From Prevotella sp. (lineage in GTDB: Bacteria > Bacteroidota > Bacteroidia > Bacteroidales > Bacteroidaceae), in NCBI GenBank assembly GCA_022769285.1, contig JALEKD010000021.1, forward strand, positions 1 to 55,412: a stretch of DNA of 55,412 bases, written 5' to 3'. Under the pieces are notes generated by a model, which was not told the DNA's origin, ran no database searches, and was given only the letters and a program-made list of their open reading frames with translations. Shown here one piece after another: positions 34,810-43,556 of this stretch. The position numbers and the translations under genes are program-made. How positions within the stretch are numbered: position 1 is the first letter of the stretch; every line of letters begins with the position of its first letter.

Positions 34810-35499
34810 TCAGATTTTGCCCTGGTCGCGGTAACTGTAGTAGGCTCCGTCGGTCACGATGACGTGGTCCAGAAAGTAGATACGCATAGTGTCGCAGGCG
34901 CGACGCACACGGTCGGTGAGGCGGTCGTCATCACCGCTGGGAAGGGGACTACCACTGGGATGGTTGTGACTGATAGCCAGCACGGTGGCGTTGGCCAGTA
35001 GCGCCTCGCGCAGGATGACCCGCACATCGACAGCCGTCTCGCTGATACCCCCGTGACTGATGCGCACAGCCCTAATGAGCTTGAAAGCCTGGTTCATCAG
35101 CAGTACCCACGCCTCCTCGACATCCAGATCCTGCATCTTGGGCCGCATCAGGCTGTAGATGGCCTCGGCGCTGCCCATCATCGGTCGCTCCTCGGCCCGT
35201 TCGGCCTGCCGGCGCTTGCCCAGTTCACAGGCGGCCAGCACTGTGACCGCCTTGGCCGGCCCCATGCCCTTGTAGCGTTGCAGGTCATGCAGCGACATCT
35301 TGCCCAGACGGCTCAGGCTGTTGCCACAGTCGGCCAATATCTCCTTCATCAGGTCTACGGCACTCTTCTCGGGCGTGCCCGACCCGATGAGGATAGCCAG
35401 CAACTCGGCATTGCTCAGAGCCTCGGCTCCCATGGCGGCCAACCGCTCGCGCGGCCGGTCTTCCTCAGCCCACTGGTTGATGTTAAGACGTTGTGCCAT
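34810..35499 (-). CDS. radC: RadC family JAB/MPN-domain protein
   Basis: 229 residues. N-terminal helix-hairpin-helix region (about 60-95, LQRYKGMGPAKAVTVLAACEL) then a JAB/MPN metalloprotease-like domain with the JAMM zinc motif HNHPSGSPLPSGDD (178-191). The name comes from an E. coli repair phenotype later assigned elsewhere; the true function is unclear. Twelve bases after the GT2 gene. Confidence 0.93.
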   Translation of the reverse strand: MAQRLNINQWAEEDRPRERLAAMGAEALSNAELLAILIGSGTPEKSAVDLMKEILADCGNSLSRLGKMSLHDLQRYKGMGPAKAVTVLAACELGKRRQAERAEERPMMGSAEAIYSLMRPKMQDLDVEEAWVLLMNQAFKLIRAVRISHGGISETAVDVRVILREALLANATVLAISHNHPSGSPLPSGDDDRLTDRVRRACDTMRIYFLDHVIVTDGAYYSYRDQGKI

Positions 35500-35511
35500 G
35501 CTGTCGCGGTG

Positions 35512-36552
35512 CTACTTGTAAAACGTTTTGTCAAAGGCGCTGAACTCGCTATGGCCGAGCACGCAGCGGCGCCACCAGGCAGAGATAAAACCGCAACCGT
35601 AACCCATGAGTTGAATGAAAGCCGAGGCCACACTGAGACATCCCACGCGCACACTGCCGCTCACACGGGTGGCATCTATCAGGATAAGGAGGGCATAGAG
35701 CAACAGGGGCGCCACACCCAGCAAGGCAAGCCAGGTGCCCAGCACGGCATGACTGCCTGCTATCAGAAGGCCGAGGCCCACCACGATGAGCAACGCCAGC
35801 ACAGACACCCCCACGGTAAACACCATGGGCAACAGGTGTACCAGCCGCAGGCTGTCGGGGTACTTCTTATACAGGTTGATACGGGCTATGCCGCTATTGT
35901 ACACTTGCCGCCAAAATTTTCGGAAGTCCGTGCGTCGCTTGTGCCACACCCACGCCTGTGGGAAGAGCCTACAGCAACAGCCAGCCCGAAAGATACGGAT
36001 GGAGAAGTCGATGTCCTCGCCGAAGCGCATCCGTGAAAAACCACCCAGACGCTGGTAAACATCGCGACGGATGCCCATGTTGAAAGAGCGGGGATAGAAC
36101 TTGTCCAACTTCTTCTTGCCTCCGCGTATGCCGCCCGTGGTGAAAAAACTGGTCATCGAGTAAGATATGGCTTTCTGAACGGGCGTGAACGACGGGTGAG
36201 CGCTATCGGGGCCGCCAAAGGCATCGGCCGGACGCTGTACCAGTTCTTCGTCGACAGCCCGCAGATACCCCTCGGGCAGCACCACATCCGAATCGAGCAC
36301 GATAAGGTACTCGCCGTGTGCGCGCTCGGCTCCGTAATTGCGACTCTGACCAGGGCCCGAGTTCTCCTTATTATAATAATGTATGTCGAGACGGCCGGCA
36401 TAACGGTCGCACACGTCGCGGCAGGGGACAGAAGAACCGTCCTCGACCACCACGACCTCAAAGTCGCGTAACGTCTGCCTGCTCAGGCTCTCCAACAGCT
36501 CGTCTACCTCATCGGGACGGTTGAAGACAGGAATGATAAAGCTATATTTCAT
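35512..36552 (-). CDS. membrane-associated glycosyltransferase family 2
   Basis: 346 residues. GT-A fold: MKYSFIIPVFNRPDEV start, VVEDGS (36-41), the DSD metal motif (87-89), and FGEDIDFSIRIFRAG as the acceptor/base block. The C-terminal third has about three membrane helices (LVHLLPMVFTVGVSVLALLIVVGLGLL-type stretch and following). Probably builds a surface polysaccharide or glycolipid at the inner membrane. Start taken at MKYSF (36552); an ATG 13 codons earlier is in frame but lacks the fold. Confidence 0.88.
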   Translation of the reverse strand: MKYSFIIPVFNRPDEVDELLESLSRQTLRDFEVVVVEDGSSVPCRDVCDRYAGRLDIHYYNKENSGPGQSRNYGAERAHGEYLIVLDSDVVLPEGYLRAVDEELVQRPADAFGGPDSAHPSFTPVQKAISYSMTSFFTTGGIRGGKKKLDKFYPRSFNMGIRRDVYQRLGGFSRMRFGEDIDFSIRIFRAGCCCRLFPQAWVWHKRRTDFRKFWRQVYNSGIARINLYKKYPDSLRLVHLLPMVFTVGVSVLALLIVVGLGLLIAGSHAVLGTWLALLGVAPLLLYALLILIDATRVSGSVRVGCLSVASAFIQLMGYGCGFISAWWRRCVLGHSEFSAFDKTFYK

Positions 36553-36586
36553 AGTATGCAAGCGGTATGTATGTCCGTAAAACGCC

Positions 36587-36641
36587 GACAACCTATATCC
36601 TTGACACGGCTGTGGGGCCGGTGCCAGAGATATAGGTTGTC
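36587..36641 (-). terminator. hairpin after efp
   Basis: GACAACCTATATC (36587-36599) pairs perfectly with 36629-36641 across a 29-base GC-rich loop. It lies between the efp stop and the GT2 start, so it probably ends most efp transcripts. Confidence 0.65.
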
Positions 36642-36684
36642 TTCGCGATTGCCTTACGGCAATGGGTTGATGTCGGTGTGTGGG

Positions 36685-37251
36685 TTACTCGCTTACGCGG
36701 CCCAGGTAGCTGCCGTCGCGGGTGTCAACCTGGATGGTCTCGCCCTCGTTGATGAAGAGGGGCACACGGATAGTGGCACCCGACTCAACTGTGGCAGGCT
36801 TAGTGGCGTTAGTAGCGGTATTGCCCTTGATGCCCGGTTCGCTGTGTGTAACCTTCAGCGTAGTCTTTACAGGCATCTCGGCCAGCAGGATGGTGCCGTC
36901 AGAGGTATCGGTAACCACCTCGACCACGTCGCCTTCCTTCATATACTCAACACCGGTAATCTGGTGAGAAGGGATAGGTATCTGCTCGAATGTTTCCTGA
37001 TTCATGAAGATACGGCCAGTGGCAACCTCATAGAGATACTGATAGGGGCGACGCTCTACGCGCACGTCCTCGAGCTTGAAGCCAATCTGGAAGGTACGTT
37101 CCAGCACACGGCCGTCAGCTACATTCTTCAGTTTGGTAATCATAACGGTGTTACCTTTGCCCGGCTTTCTGTGCTGGAAGTCGATGCAAGTCCAGATCTT
37201 GCCATCCATGCGGATGCAAGTTCCGATTTTGATTTCCTGTGAGTTAATCAT
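36685..37251 (-). CDS. efp: elongation factor P
   Basis: 188 residues, the standard length. Relieves ribosome stalling at polyproline stretches. The KOW-like N-domain has the conserved loop HRKPGKGNTV with Lys32 at the tip that contacts the CCA end of P-site tRNA (modified by EpmA in E. coli; no modification enzyme is encoded nearby). OB domains II and III follow, ending VDTRDGSYLGRVSE. Start is MINSQEIKIG; the in-frame ATG at 37311 lies upstream of the promoter. Confidence 0.97.
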   Translation of the reverse strand: MINSQEIKIGTCIRMDGKIWTCIDFQHRKPGKGNTVMITKLKNVADGRVLERTFQIGFKLEDVRVERRPYQYLYEVATGRIFMNQETFEQIPIPSHQITGVEYMKEGDVVEVVTDTSDGTILLAEMPVKTTLKVTHSEPGIKGNTATNATKPATVESGATIRVPLFINEGETIQVDTRDGSYLGRVSE

Positions 37252-37289
37252 ATTGCTATATAATGTATTGATGTCTGCTAAAAGCGCTG

Positions 37290-37297
37290 CAAAGTTA
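37290..37297 (-). promoter_or_regulatory. efp promoter -7 box
   Basis: TAACTTTG on the minus strand, perfect TAnnTTTG, about 40 bases before the efp ATG. A T-rich stretch replaces a clear -33 TTTG. Confidence 0.6.
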
Positions 37298-37349
37298 CTA
37301 CATTTTATCAAAAAAACGCCTAATTATCACCGAAAAATTCGCCATATCC

Positions 37350-37380
37350 TTTGTTAATTCAAAAATAATGAGTACTTTTG
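37350..37380 (+). promoter_or_regulatory. rpmH promoter
   Basis: TTTG (37350-37353), 19 bases, TACTTTTG (37373-37380): a full consensus promoter giving a leader of about 90 bases before rpmH. Confidence 0.8.
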
Positions 37381-37474
37381 CAACCCAAAAAGGTGCGAAC
37401 TTGCTGGAAGGCGCTCCGCCATCTGCCGAGAGTACCATTTCGACCGGAATAATAACAAATAAAATAATAACAGA

Positions 37475-37630
37475 ATGAAAAGAACATTTCAGCCACACAA
37501 TCGTCGTCGTGTAAACAAGCACGGTTTCCGTGAGAGAATGGCTACTAAGAACGGCCGCCGCGTACTGGCTTCTCGCCGTGCTCATGGCCGCAAGAAGTTA
37601 ACTGTTTCTGACGAGCATCACGGCAAGTAA
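37475..37630 (+). CDS. rpmH: 50S ribosomal protein L34
   Basis: 51 residues: [20 protein letters not shown] ... [20 protein letters not shown]. Highly basic and conserved in full length. The gene is divergent from efp and has its own strong promoter and terminator. The usual partner rnpA does not follow. Confidence 0.98.
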   Translation: MKRTFQPHNRRRVNKHGFRERMATKNGRRVLASRRAHGRKKLTVSDEHHGK

Positions 37631-37656
37631 TTGTCTGCAGATACTCATCGCAGAAG

Positions 37657-37697
37657 AAATAAGAAGGAGCAAAGTCACACTTTGCTCCTTCTTATTT
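37657..37697 (+). terminator. rpmH terminator
   Basis: A perfect 19-base stem (37657-37675 with 37679-37697) and a CAC loop; the sequence AAGAAGGAGCAAAG pairs with CTTTGCTCCTTCTT. Very strong hairpin with an A-run before and T-run after. Confidence 0.92.
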
Positions 37698-37701
37698 GTA
37701 T

Positions 37702-37770
37702 AGACCGACCTTTTCAATACTGGGAGCCGTCATTGGCACGCTGGGAGCCGTCATCAGCAACGCAATGAGG
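37702..37770 (+). repeat. dispersed intergenic repeat, copy D (3' end decayed)
   Basis: Begins AGACCGACCTTTTC and has GGGAGCCGTCATTGGC followed by GGGAGCCGTCATCAGCAACG, matching copies A and E, but the terminal TAAAGGTCGGTCT arm is lost. Confidence 0.75.
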
Positions 37771-37866
37771 AGGGCGGCCAGAGCTGAAAGGGGTACGAAA
37801 ACAAGAAAAATTGTCATTTTACTTTTATTTTCAGTCATAACACGATTATTTGTGGCAATTAATTGC

Positions 37867-37874
37867 TAATTTTG
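37867..37874 (+). promoter_or_regulatory. -7 box of the five-gene envelope operon
   Basis: TAATTTTG, perfect match, 24 bases before the ATG at 37899. A TTTG lies 14 bases upstream, which is shorter than usual spacing. Confidence 0.6.
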
Positions 37875-37898
37875 CACCTATTTATTAATAAGAAGCAA

Positions 37899-40034
37899 AT
37901 GTTTACGCGATTAAAGTCACTTCATTTAGAACGTTCTGTAGTCTCGCCGTTTATGGCTGTCAGTTTTAATCTTCTGCTGGTGTTCGCGGTGTACACCCTG
38001 GCCCGCGTGGAATACCTGCTGGAAAACTATAGCTATTTTGCCCAAAGCGTGAGCGAGGGCCACCTGGCCCGCCTGATGTGGGGAGGCGTGGTTTTTGACA
38101 CGCCGGGTATCATGTACACCAACGCGGTGTACATCGTGCTCATGCTGTTACCCCTGCACTATAAGGAGAACGCCACCTACCAACGGATGTGTAAGTGGGT
38201 GTTCATAGTCATCAACAGTCTGGCCTTAGCGGTCAACCTGGCCGACTCAGTCTACTTCCGCTACACGCTGCGACGCACCTCGGCCAGCGTATTCACCGAG
38301 TTTAAGGGCGAGGACAACCTCACGGCGATATTCGGAGTAGAACTCCTGCATCACTGGTACCTCGTGGTGATGGCCGCCGTGCTCATCTACGCCCTATGGA
38401 AGCTCTACTTTACGCCCCGCATAGACAGGAGCCGCATAGACCTACGCGTGTACTACCCCCTGCAGGTGGCCAGTCTGGTAGTGGCGGGCGTGTACTGCGT
38501 GAGTGGCATCAGGGGCGGACTGCTCAACCACTGGTACAACTATCTGATAGCCATAGCGACTGCCTATGTGGCTTACAAGACATGGCGGGGCCGCCCCGCC
38601 CGTTTGTGGACAACACGCATATGTGCCGCCATCACCTTGGTGCTCGTAATCACCGCTCCCATAGGCGGATGGCGCCACCGCGACATACGGCCCGTGACCT
38701 TAGGCAACGCCAACGAGTACACCTACCGCCCCACTGAGGTGGCGCTGGTTCTCAACACCCCCTTTGCCATCATCCGAACCTACGGCAAGGCCGTGTTTAC
38801 CGACCCTGGCTACTACCCCAACAAGGCCCAGCTCGATGCCATCTACTCGCCGCTGCACCGCCCCGACCACCAGGGCATGCGCAAGCGCAAGAACGTGGTT
38901 GTCATCATCATTGAGAGTTTTGGCCGTGAGTATATCGGCAGCCTGGCACGCACCGCGCTGGGCCCTGGCTACAAGGGCTACACTCCCTTTACCGATTCGT
39001 TAGTTGCCCACAGCGCCACCTTCCGCTACTCTTACTGCAACGGCCGTAAGAGTATCGACGGCATGCCCTCTATCCTCTCCAGCGTCCCTATGTTTATCAA
39101 GCCCTTCATCCTAACGCCTCAGTCGCTCAACCATCTGAGCGGCCTGGCCGGCTACTTGGGTCATAAGGGTTACTACTCGGCCTTCTTCCACGGTGCCCGT
39201 ACTGGCAGCATGGGCTTTAACGGCTTCGCCAACGCTACGGGCTTCAAGGGGTACTTTGGGCGTGAGGATTTTGACAAGGACAAGCGTTACCATGGCGATG
39301 CCGACTTCGACGGCTACTGGGCCATCTGGGACGAGCCGTTTATGCAGTACTACGCCACCAAGATGAGCGACTTCCACGAGCCCTTTGTTACCGCCCTCTT
39401 CACGGCTTCGAGCCACCACCCCTACCACATTCCCGACCGCTACAAGCAGAAGTTCCCCGAGGAGGGCATTGTTATCCACAAGTGCATCCGCTACACCGAC
39501 AACGCCCTGCGCCGCTTCTTCGACACCGCGCGCCAGCAGCCTTGGTTCAAGAATACGCTGTTCGTCATCACGTCAGACCATACCAACCTGAGCGACCATG
39601 CCGAATTCTCGTCGGATATAGGCGGCTTCTGCTCGCCTATCATCATCTACGACCCCTCAGGCGACATCCGCCCAGGTATGCGCGATGCCATCGCCCAGCA
39701 GATAGACATCATGCCCACCGTCCTGGGCCACTTAGGCTACGACGAGCCTTATGTGGGCTTCGGCTGCGACCTCTTCCACACACCGCCCGAGCAGACATGG
39801 GCCATCAACTACCTCAACGGCGTGTACCAGTACTGCAAGTATGGCTACGTAATGCAGTTCGACGGCAGCCGAGTGGTGGGTATGTACCGTCTGGACGACT
39901 ACCTGATGCGTACTAACCTGGTGGGCCGCGTAGCTGTCCAAGGCCAGATGGAGCGCGAGTGCAAGGCCATCATCCAGTCGTACATGGACCGCATGATAGG
40001 CGATCGCCTCACACCCGGTAATCATCATAAGTAA
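37899..40034 (+). CDS. LtaS-like membrane-bound sulfatase-fold transferase
   Basis: 711 residues. About five N-terminal membrane helices (within residues 15-260) precede an extracytoplasmic alkaline-phosphatase/sulfatase domain. Active-site elements: IIIESFG (Glu339, metal ligand), NGRKSIDGMPS where Ser385 or a neighbour would be the nucleophile, FFHGARTGSMGF, and VITSDHTN near the end, the metal-binding Asp/His. This is the architecture of lipoteichoic-acid synthase and phosphoglycerol/phosphoethanolamine transferases. In a Gram-negative it may decorate a surface glycan or lipid with a phospho-group. Heads an operon; four bases separate it from the next gene. Start fixed by the promoter. Confidence 0.85.
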   Translation: MFTRLKSLHLERSVVSPFMAVSFNLLLVFAVYTLARVEYLLENYSYFAQSVSEGHLARLMWGGVVFDTPGIMYTNAVYIVLMLLPLHYKENATYQRMCKWVFIVINSLALAVNLADSVYFRYTLRRTSASVFTEFKGEDNLTAIFGVELLHHWYLVVMAAVLIYALWKLYFTPRIDRSRIDLRVYYPLQVASLVVAGVYCVSGIRGGLLNHWYNYLIAIATAYVAYKTWRGRPARLWTTRICAAITLVLVITAPIGGWRHRDIRPVTLGNANEYTYRPTEVALVLNTPFAIIRTYGKAVFTDPGYYPNKAQLDAIYSPLHRPDHQGMRKRKNVVVIIIESFGREYIGSLARTALGPGYKGYTPFTDSLVAHSATFRYSYCNGRKSIDGMPSILSSVPMFIKPFILTPQSLNHLSGLAGYLGHKGYYSAFFHGARTGSMGFNGFANATGFKGYFGREDFDKDKRYHGDADFDGYWAIWDEPFMQYYATKMSDFHEPFVTALFTASSHHPYHIPDRYKQKFPEEGIVIHKCIRYTDNALRRFFDTARQQPWFKNTLFVITSDHTNLSDHAEFSSDIGGFCSPIIIYDPSGDIRPGMRDAIAQQIDIMPTVLGHLGYDEPYVGFGCDLFHTPPEQTWAINYLNGVYQYCKYGYVMQFDGSRVVGMYRLDDYLMRTNLVGRVAVQGQMERECKAIIQSYMDRMIGDRLTPGNHHK

Positions 40035-40038
40035 CGCT

Positions 40039-40851
40039 ATGCTGTTCGTAAGAGACAAGGGAAGGATGTGCAACAACCTGTTGCAGTACGGCCACGTCTA
40101 CGCCTGGGCCCGCGAGCACGGCCGCCACACGGTTTCCATGCGCTTTGCCTACAAGTATCCCTACTTCCACATCGGCCACACGCGCTGGCACAACTTCGCC
40201 GTGTACGCCTTGGCCAAGGGCGCGGCCCGCGTGGGCTTGCTGCCAACGGCCAGCTTCGACAGCCCCGACGGAAACCCCGAAGCCCAGCACCTGATGGACA
40301 CCCACCGATGGCTGATGGTCGAGGGCTGGTATGTACGCTACTACGACCTTTTCCTGAAGTACAAGCAGGACATTCTGAGCCTCTTTGCCTTCAGCCCCAG
40401 AGTGAGCCGCGCCACCGACAGCTATCTCGACCAGACCGGCGGCAGCCAGGGGCTGCGCTTGGGCGTACACATACGCCGGGGCGACTACCGCACGTGGATG
40501 AATGGGCGCTACTATTACGACGATCCAGTGTATATAGACTACATACGGCGCTTCGTGGCCTCGCAGTCGCAGCCTGTACATATATATATATGTGGAAACG
40601 ACCCCTCGCTGAACCGCGCACTGTACGAGCAGGAGCTGCCCGGCGTGGCGCTGTCGTTCGCCACGGGCACCGCAGGCGAAGACCTGTGCCTGCTGTCGCG
40701 CTGCCAGTACATCATAGGCGCTCCCAGCACCTTCTCGCTGGTCGCGTCGATGTACCACGACAGCCGCCTGTGCTGGATGATGGCCCCCCTGGCCGCCGGC
40801 GAGGCCCCGCAGTTTGGCCAGTTCGATCAGCTGTTTCGCCACATTATCTAA
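40039..40851 (+). CDS. GT11-like (alpha-1,2-fucosyltransferase family) glycosyltransferase
   Basis: 270 residues. The N-terminal GRMCNNLLQYGHVYAWA resembles the GRxGNQxFQY motif of GT11, and HIRRGDY (144-150) is the GDP-fucose-binding HxRRxD block shared by alpha-1,2 and alpha-1,6 fucosyltransferases. A late segment CQYIIGAPSTFSLVASMY fits the third conserved block. The N-terminal Gln is replaced by Asn, so the donor may not be fucose. Likely modifies a surface glycan together with the upstream transferase; the gap to it is four bases. Confidence 0.75.
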   Translation: MLFVRDKGRMCNNLLQYGHVYAWAREHGRHTVSMRFAYKYPYFHIGHTRWHNFAVYALAKGAARVGLLPTASFDSPDGNPEAQHLMDTHRWLMVEGWYVRYYDLFLKYKQDILSLFAFSPRVSRATDSYLDQTGGSQGLRLGVHIRRGDYRTWMNGRYYYDDPVYIDYIRRFVASQSQPVHIYICGNDPSLNRALYEQELPGVALSFATGTAGEDLCLLSRCQYIIGAPSTFSLVASMYHDSRLCWMMAPLAAGEAPQFGQFDQLFRHII

Positions 40852-40889
40852 TCAGGCCCCAACCGATGATACATATAATACCTATAGAT

Positions 40890-41432
40890 ATGAATAGAAA
40901 TATAATACTGTTCCTGCTACTTATCGGCAGTATGGCCACAGCCACCGCGCAGCGCATCAGTCTGAAGACCAATACCCTGTACTGGATGGCAGAGTCGCCC
41001 AACCTGGGCGTAGAGTTTCGCATGAACCGCCATGTCACACTCAACGTCGAGGGCATCGTGAGCCGGCTCGGCATAAGCGATATCCATGTCAAGGGCGAAG
41101 CCTTTACGCCCGAGCTACGCTACTGGCTGAGCGCCCGCCCACAGGCCGGCCACTTCATAGGACTCATGGGGGTGGCCACCCATTACAACCTGCGCCACCA
41201 GGACTGCCGGCACAACGGCGATGCCCTCGGCGGCGGACTCACCTATGGCTACAGCTTTGTGCTGAGCCGCCACTGGAGTTTAGAGGGCAGCCTGGGCGTG
41301 GGCCTGCTGCACCGCCACGAGAAGCATTACGAAGAGGGCACCGATGTCGAGGTGCCCAGCCGCGCCAACTGCAGCAAGTGGGCCCCCGTCCCACTGCGGG
41401 CCGGTGTGTCGTTTGTGTATATCCTCAAGTAG
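40890..41432 (+). CDS. DUF3575-like outer-membrane protein
   Basis: 180 residues with a signal peptide (MNRNIILFLLLIGSMATATAQ). The mature part is a small predicted beta-barrel: ISLKTNTLYWMAESPNLGVE at the start is typical of DUF3575, followed by alternating amphipathic strands and a C-terminal aromatic strand (AGVSFVYILK). In Bacteroidales, DUF3575 genes often sit beside OmpA-like genes in fimbria-type loci. An in-frame ATG at 40866 is an alternative start. 38 bases each side to neighbours in the same operon. Confidence 0.8.
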   Translation: MNRNIILFLLLIGSMATATAQRISLKTNTLYWMAESPNLGVEFRMNRHVTLNVEGIVSRLGISDIHVKGEAFTPELRYWLSARPQAGHFIGLMGVATHYNLRHQDCRHNGDALGGGLTYGYSFVLSRHWSLEGSLGVGLLHRHEKHYEEGTDVEVPSRANCSKWAPVPLRAGVSFVYILK

Positions 41433-41470
41433 CAGCCACGGCTGTAAGTATAGTATAGATTAAACAACTG

Positions 41471-43552
41471 ATGAAGAAAGACATGAAAAATCTATTCGGC
41501 ACAATCCTATCGCCGCGCGTACGCTGGGCGGTGCTGGCGGCCATGACCCTATGGCTGGGCCTACCCGCCAAGGCCCAGGAGGCCATCCGCCTTACCGGTG
41601 TCGTAACCGCCAAGGCCGACAAGGAGCCCCTTATCGGTGTAAACATCAGCGACGCTGCCACCAAGCGTGCCTATGCTACCACCGATGTCGACGGCCGTTT
41701 TGCCTTCAACGTACATGTGGGCACCACCCTGCACTTCAGCATGGTGGGACTCAAGACGGTAACCGTCAAAGTAAAGAGCGCCAAGTTCTTAGATATCCAG
41801 ATGGAAGAGGAGAACATCTCGCTCAAGGAGGTGGTGGTGGCCGCCAAGCAGATTACGGACAAGATAATGCCCGAGCCTACCGACATCGAGGTCAAGGGCA
41901 ACTACTTCCACGTGCGAACCCGCGTGAGGGTGCCCCGAGAGATGTTTGCCCACAACACGCGCCTCGTGGTACAGCCCATACTCAACGACGTGACCCGCGG
42001 AGAGTTCCGCGCCATGCGGCCGATGGTCTACGACGCGCGGGAGTACAACCGCACGCAGGACCGGCTGTACAATTTTGACATAGCTGACAGCACGGCGGGC
42101 GACCCGCTGGCCCGCTACATCACCGTGAAGTCAAAGGCCATGCGGGAGAAGAACCGCACGAACGACATCATAGGCTACTCGGACTCCATTTACGTAGAGC
42201 ACGTCAAGGACGAGTTCTCGTGCGACGTATATATGGCCATTGAGAACTACAACCGTATCTTGTACCGCGACACCACCATCATAGCGCGCGGAACGGTCAA
42301 TCCCCTGCGCTGGCTGGACTACTCCTTTGCCGCCGGAGAGCTCACGGACTCGGCCTTTATGCCCAAGCCCGAGATGCAGCTGCGCGACAGCCGCGGCGAG
42401 GTCAACTTGCAGTTTCCCATAGGCAAGAGCGTGTTCGACACGGCCAACCCGCAGAACGCCGCCGAAATAGAGAAGATGAAGCAGCAGCTCCAGCAGATAG
42501 CCTCGACCAAGGATGCCACGCTGCAGTCGCTCGCCATGGAGGGCACGTCATCGCCCGACGGCCGCTATGCCTCTAACCTCACCCTGGCGCAGCGCCGTAT
42601 GGACTTCGCTGTCAACTACCTACGCCAGCAGGTACCCGAGGACATGCGGCGGAGCATGAAATTTACCTCCAAGGCTTCCGTGGCGCCGTGGACCGAGGTG
42701 GCCCGACGTATGCGGGCCGACAGCCTGGACACCGAGGCAGCCCAGGTAGAGGCGGCCATCAAGCGCTATGCCAACATAGACGCCCAGGGCCGTGCCATAC
42801 GCCGGTTGACGTTCTACACGCGGCTCATAGAAGGCCGCTATCTGCCCCAACTGCGCAAGGTGGGGTACGTGATGAACTACTCCATCTTCCGCCAGCTCAC
42901 CACTGATGAGATACGCGAGCTGTACAACAAGGACTACAAGCAGCTCTCTCGTTTCGAGTTCTTCAAGCTCTACCGCTCGGAGACCGACCAGGCCAAGCGC
43001 GAGCAGATACAACGCCAGGCTCTGGAGATGTACCCGTCGTTCATGGCGGCAGCCAACGACCTGGCCTCATCGCTCATCAACCGCCGGGTGCCCGACGCGC
43101 AGGTACTGCGTCCCTTCGCCGGGGCCAAGGCTCCACAGGTGGTTAATACCAACCAGATGATAGCCCTGCTCAGCGCCGGCCTGTACACCGAGGCCGACTC
43201 GGTGGCCCAGTTTGTTACCGACAACGAGGCCTCGCACCTGCTGCTGGCCGTCAACGCTGTGCTCAACGGCCGCTATGACGACAACTTTGCCACCGTGGCC
43301 AAGACCGGCAAGCGCAATGAACTGGTCATGCTGCTCGCCATGAAGCGCGACAAGGAAGCGGCCGATCTGGTGAAGCAGTTGCCCGAGGACGAGGCCATCA
43401 CCCACTACCTGCAGGCCATCTGCCTGAACCGTATGGACGACCCGGTAGATGCCTACAAGGCTCTGAAGAAAGCATTCGAGATGGATCCGTCGTTAGAGAA
43501 GATAGCCCGTGTAGACGGCGATGTTAACGACCTATTATTGGATAAGAAATGA
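41471..43552 (+). CDS. envelope protein: CarboxypepD-like + OmpA-like + TPR-like
   Basis: 693 residues. Signal peptide to about residue 36 (cleavage after AKA-Q). Residues 40-115 are a carboxypeptidase-D regulatory-like domain (LTGVVTAKADKEPLIGVNI ... TTDVDGRF). The middle (about 130-305) is unassigned. Residues about 310-390 match the OmpA C-terminal peptidoglycan-binding fold (VNLQFPIGKSVFDTAN ... MEGTSSPDGRYASNLTLAQRR). The last 200 residues are helical and TPR-like (EMYPSFMAAANDLASSLINR, HYLQAICLNRMDDPVDAYKAL). Suggests a link between peptidoglycan and outer membrane. Its stop is four bases before the start of the giant barrel gene. Confidence 0.78.
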   Translation: MKKDMKNLFGTILSPRVRWAVLAAMTLWLGLPAKAQEAIRLTGVVTAKADKEPLIGVNISDAATKRAYATTDVDGRFAFNVHVGTTLHFSMVGLKTVTVKVKSAKFLDIQMEEENISLKEVVVAAKQITDKIMPEPTDIEVKGNYFHVRTRVRVPREMFAHNTRLVVQPILNDVTRGEFRAMRPMVYDAREYNRTQDRLYNFDIADSTAGDPLARYITVKSKAMREKNRTNDIIGYSDSIYVEHVKDEFSCDVYMAIENYNRILYRDTTIIARGTVNPLRWLDYSFAAGELTDSAFMPKPEMQLRDSRGEVNLQFPIGKSVFDTANPQNAAEIEKMKQQLQQIASTKDATLQSLAMEGTSSPDGRYASNLTLAQRRMDFAVNYLRQQVPEDMRRSMKFTSKASVAPWTEVARRMRADSLDTEAAQVEAAIKRYANIDAQGRAIRRLTFYTRLIEGRYLPQLRKVGYVMNYSIFRQLTTDEIRELYNKDYKQLSRFEFFKLYRSETDQAKREQIQRQALEMYPSFMAAANDLASSLINRRVPDAQVLRPFAGAKAPQVVNTNQMIALLSAGLYTEADSVAQFVTDNEASHLLLAVNAVLNGRYDDNFATVAKTGKRNELVMLLAMKRDKEAADLVKQLPEDEAITHYLQAICLNRMDDPVDAYKALKKAFEMDPSLEKIARVDGDVNDLLLDKK

Positions 43553-43556
43553 TGTT

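Noticed and set aside
37475..37630. rpmH as a marker of the replication origin
   Set aside because: rpmH lies near dnaA and oriC in many bacteria, but no dnaA, rnpA or DnaA-box cluster is visible here, so no origin is called.
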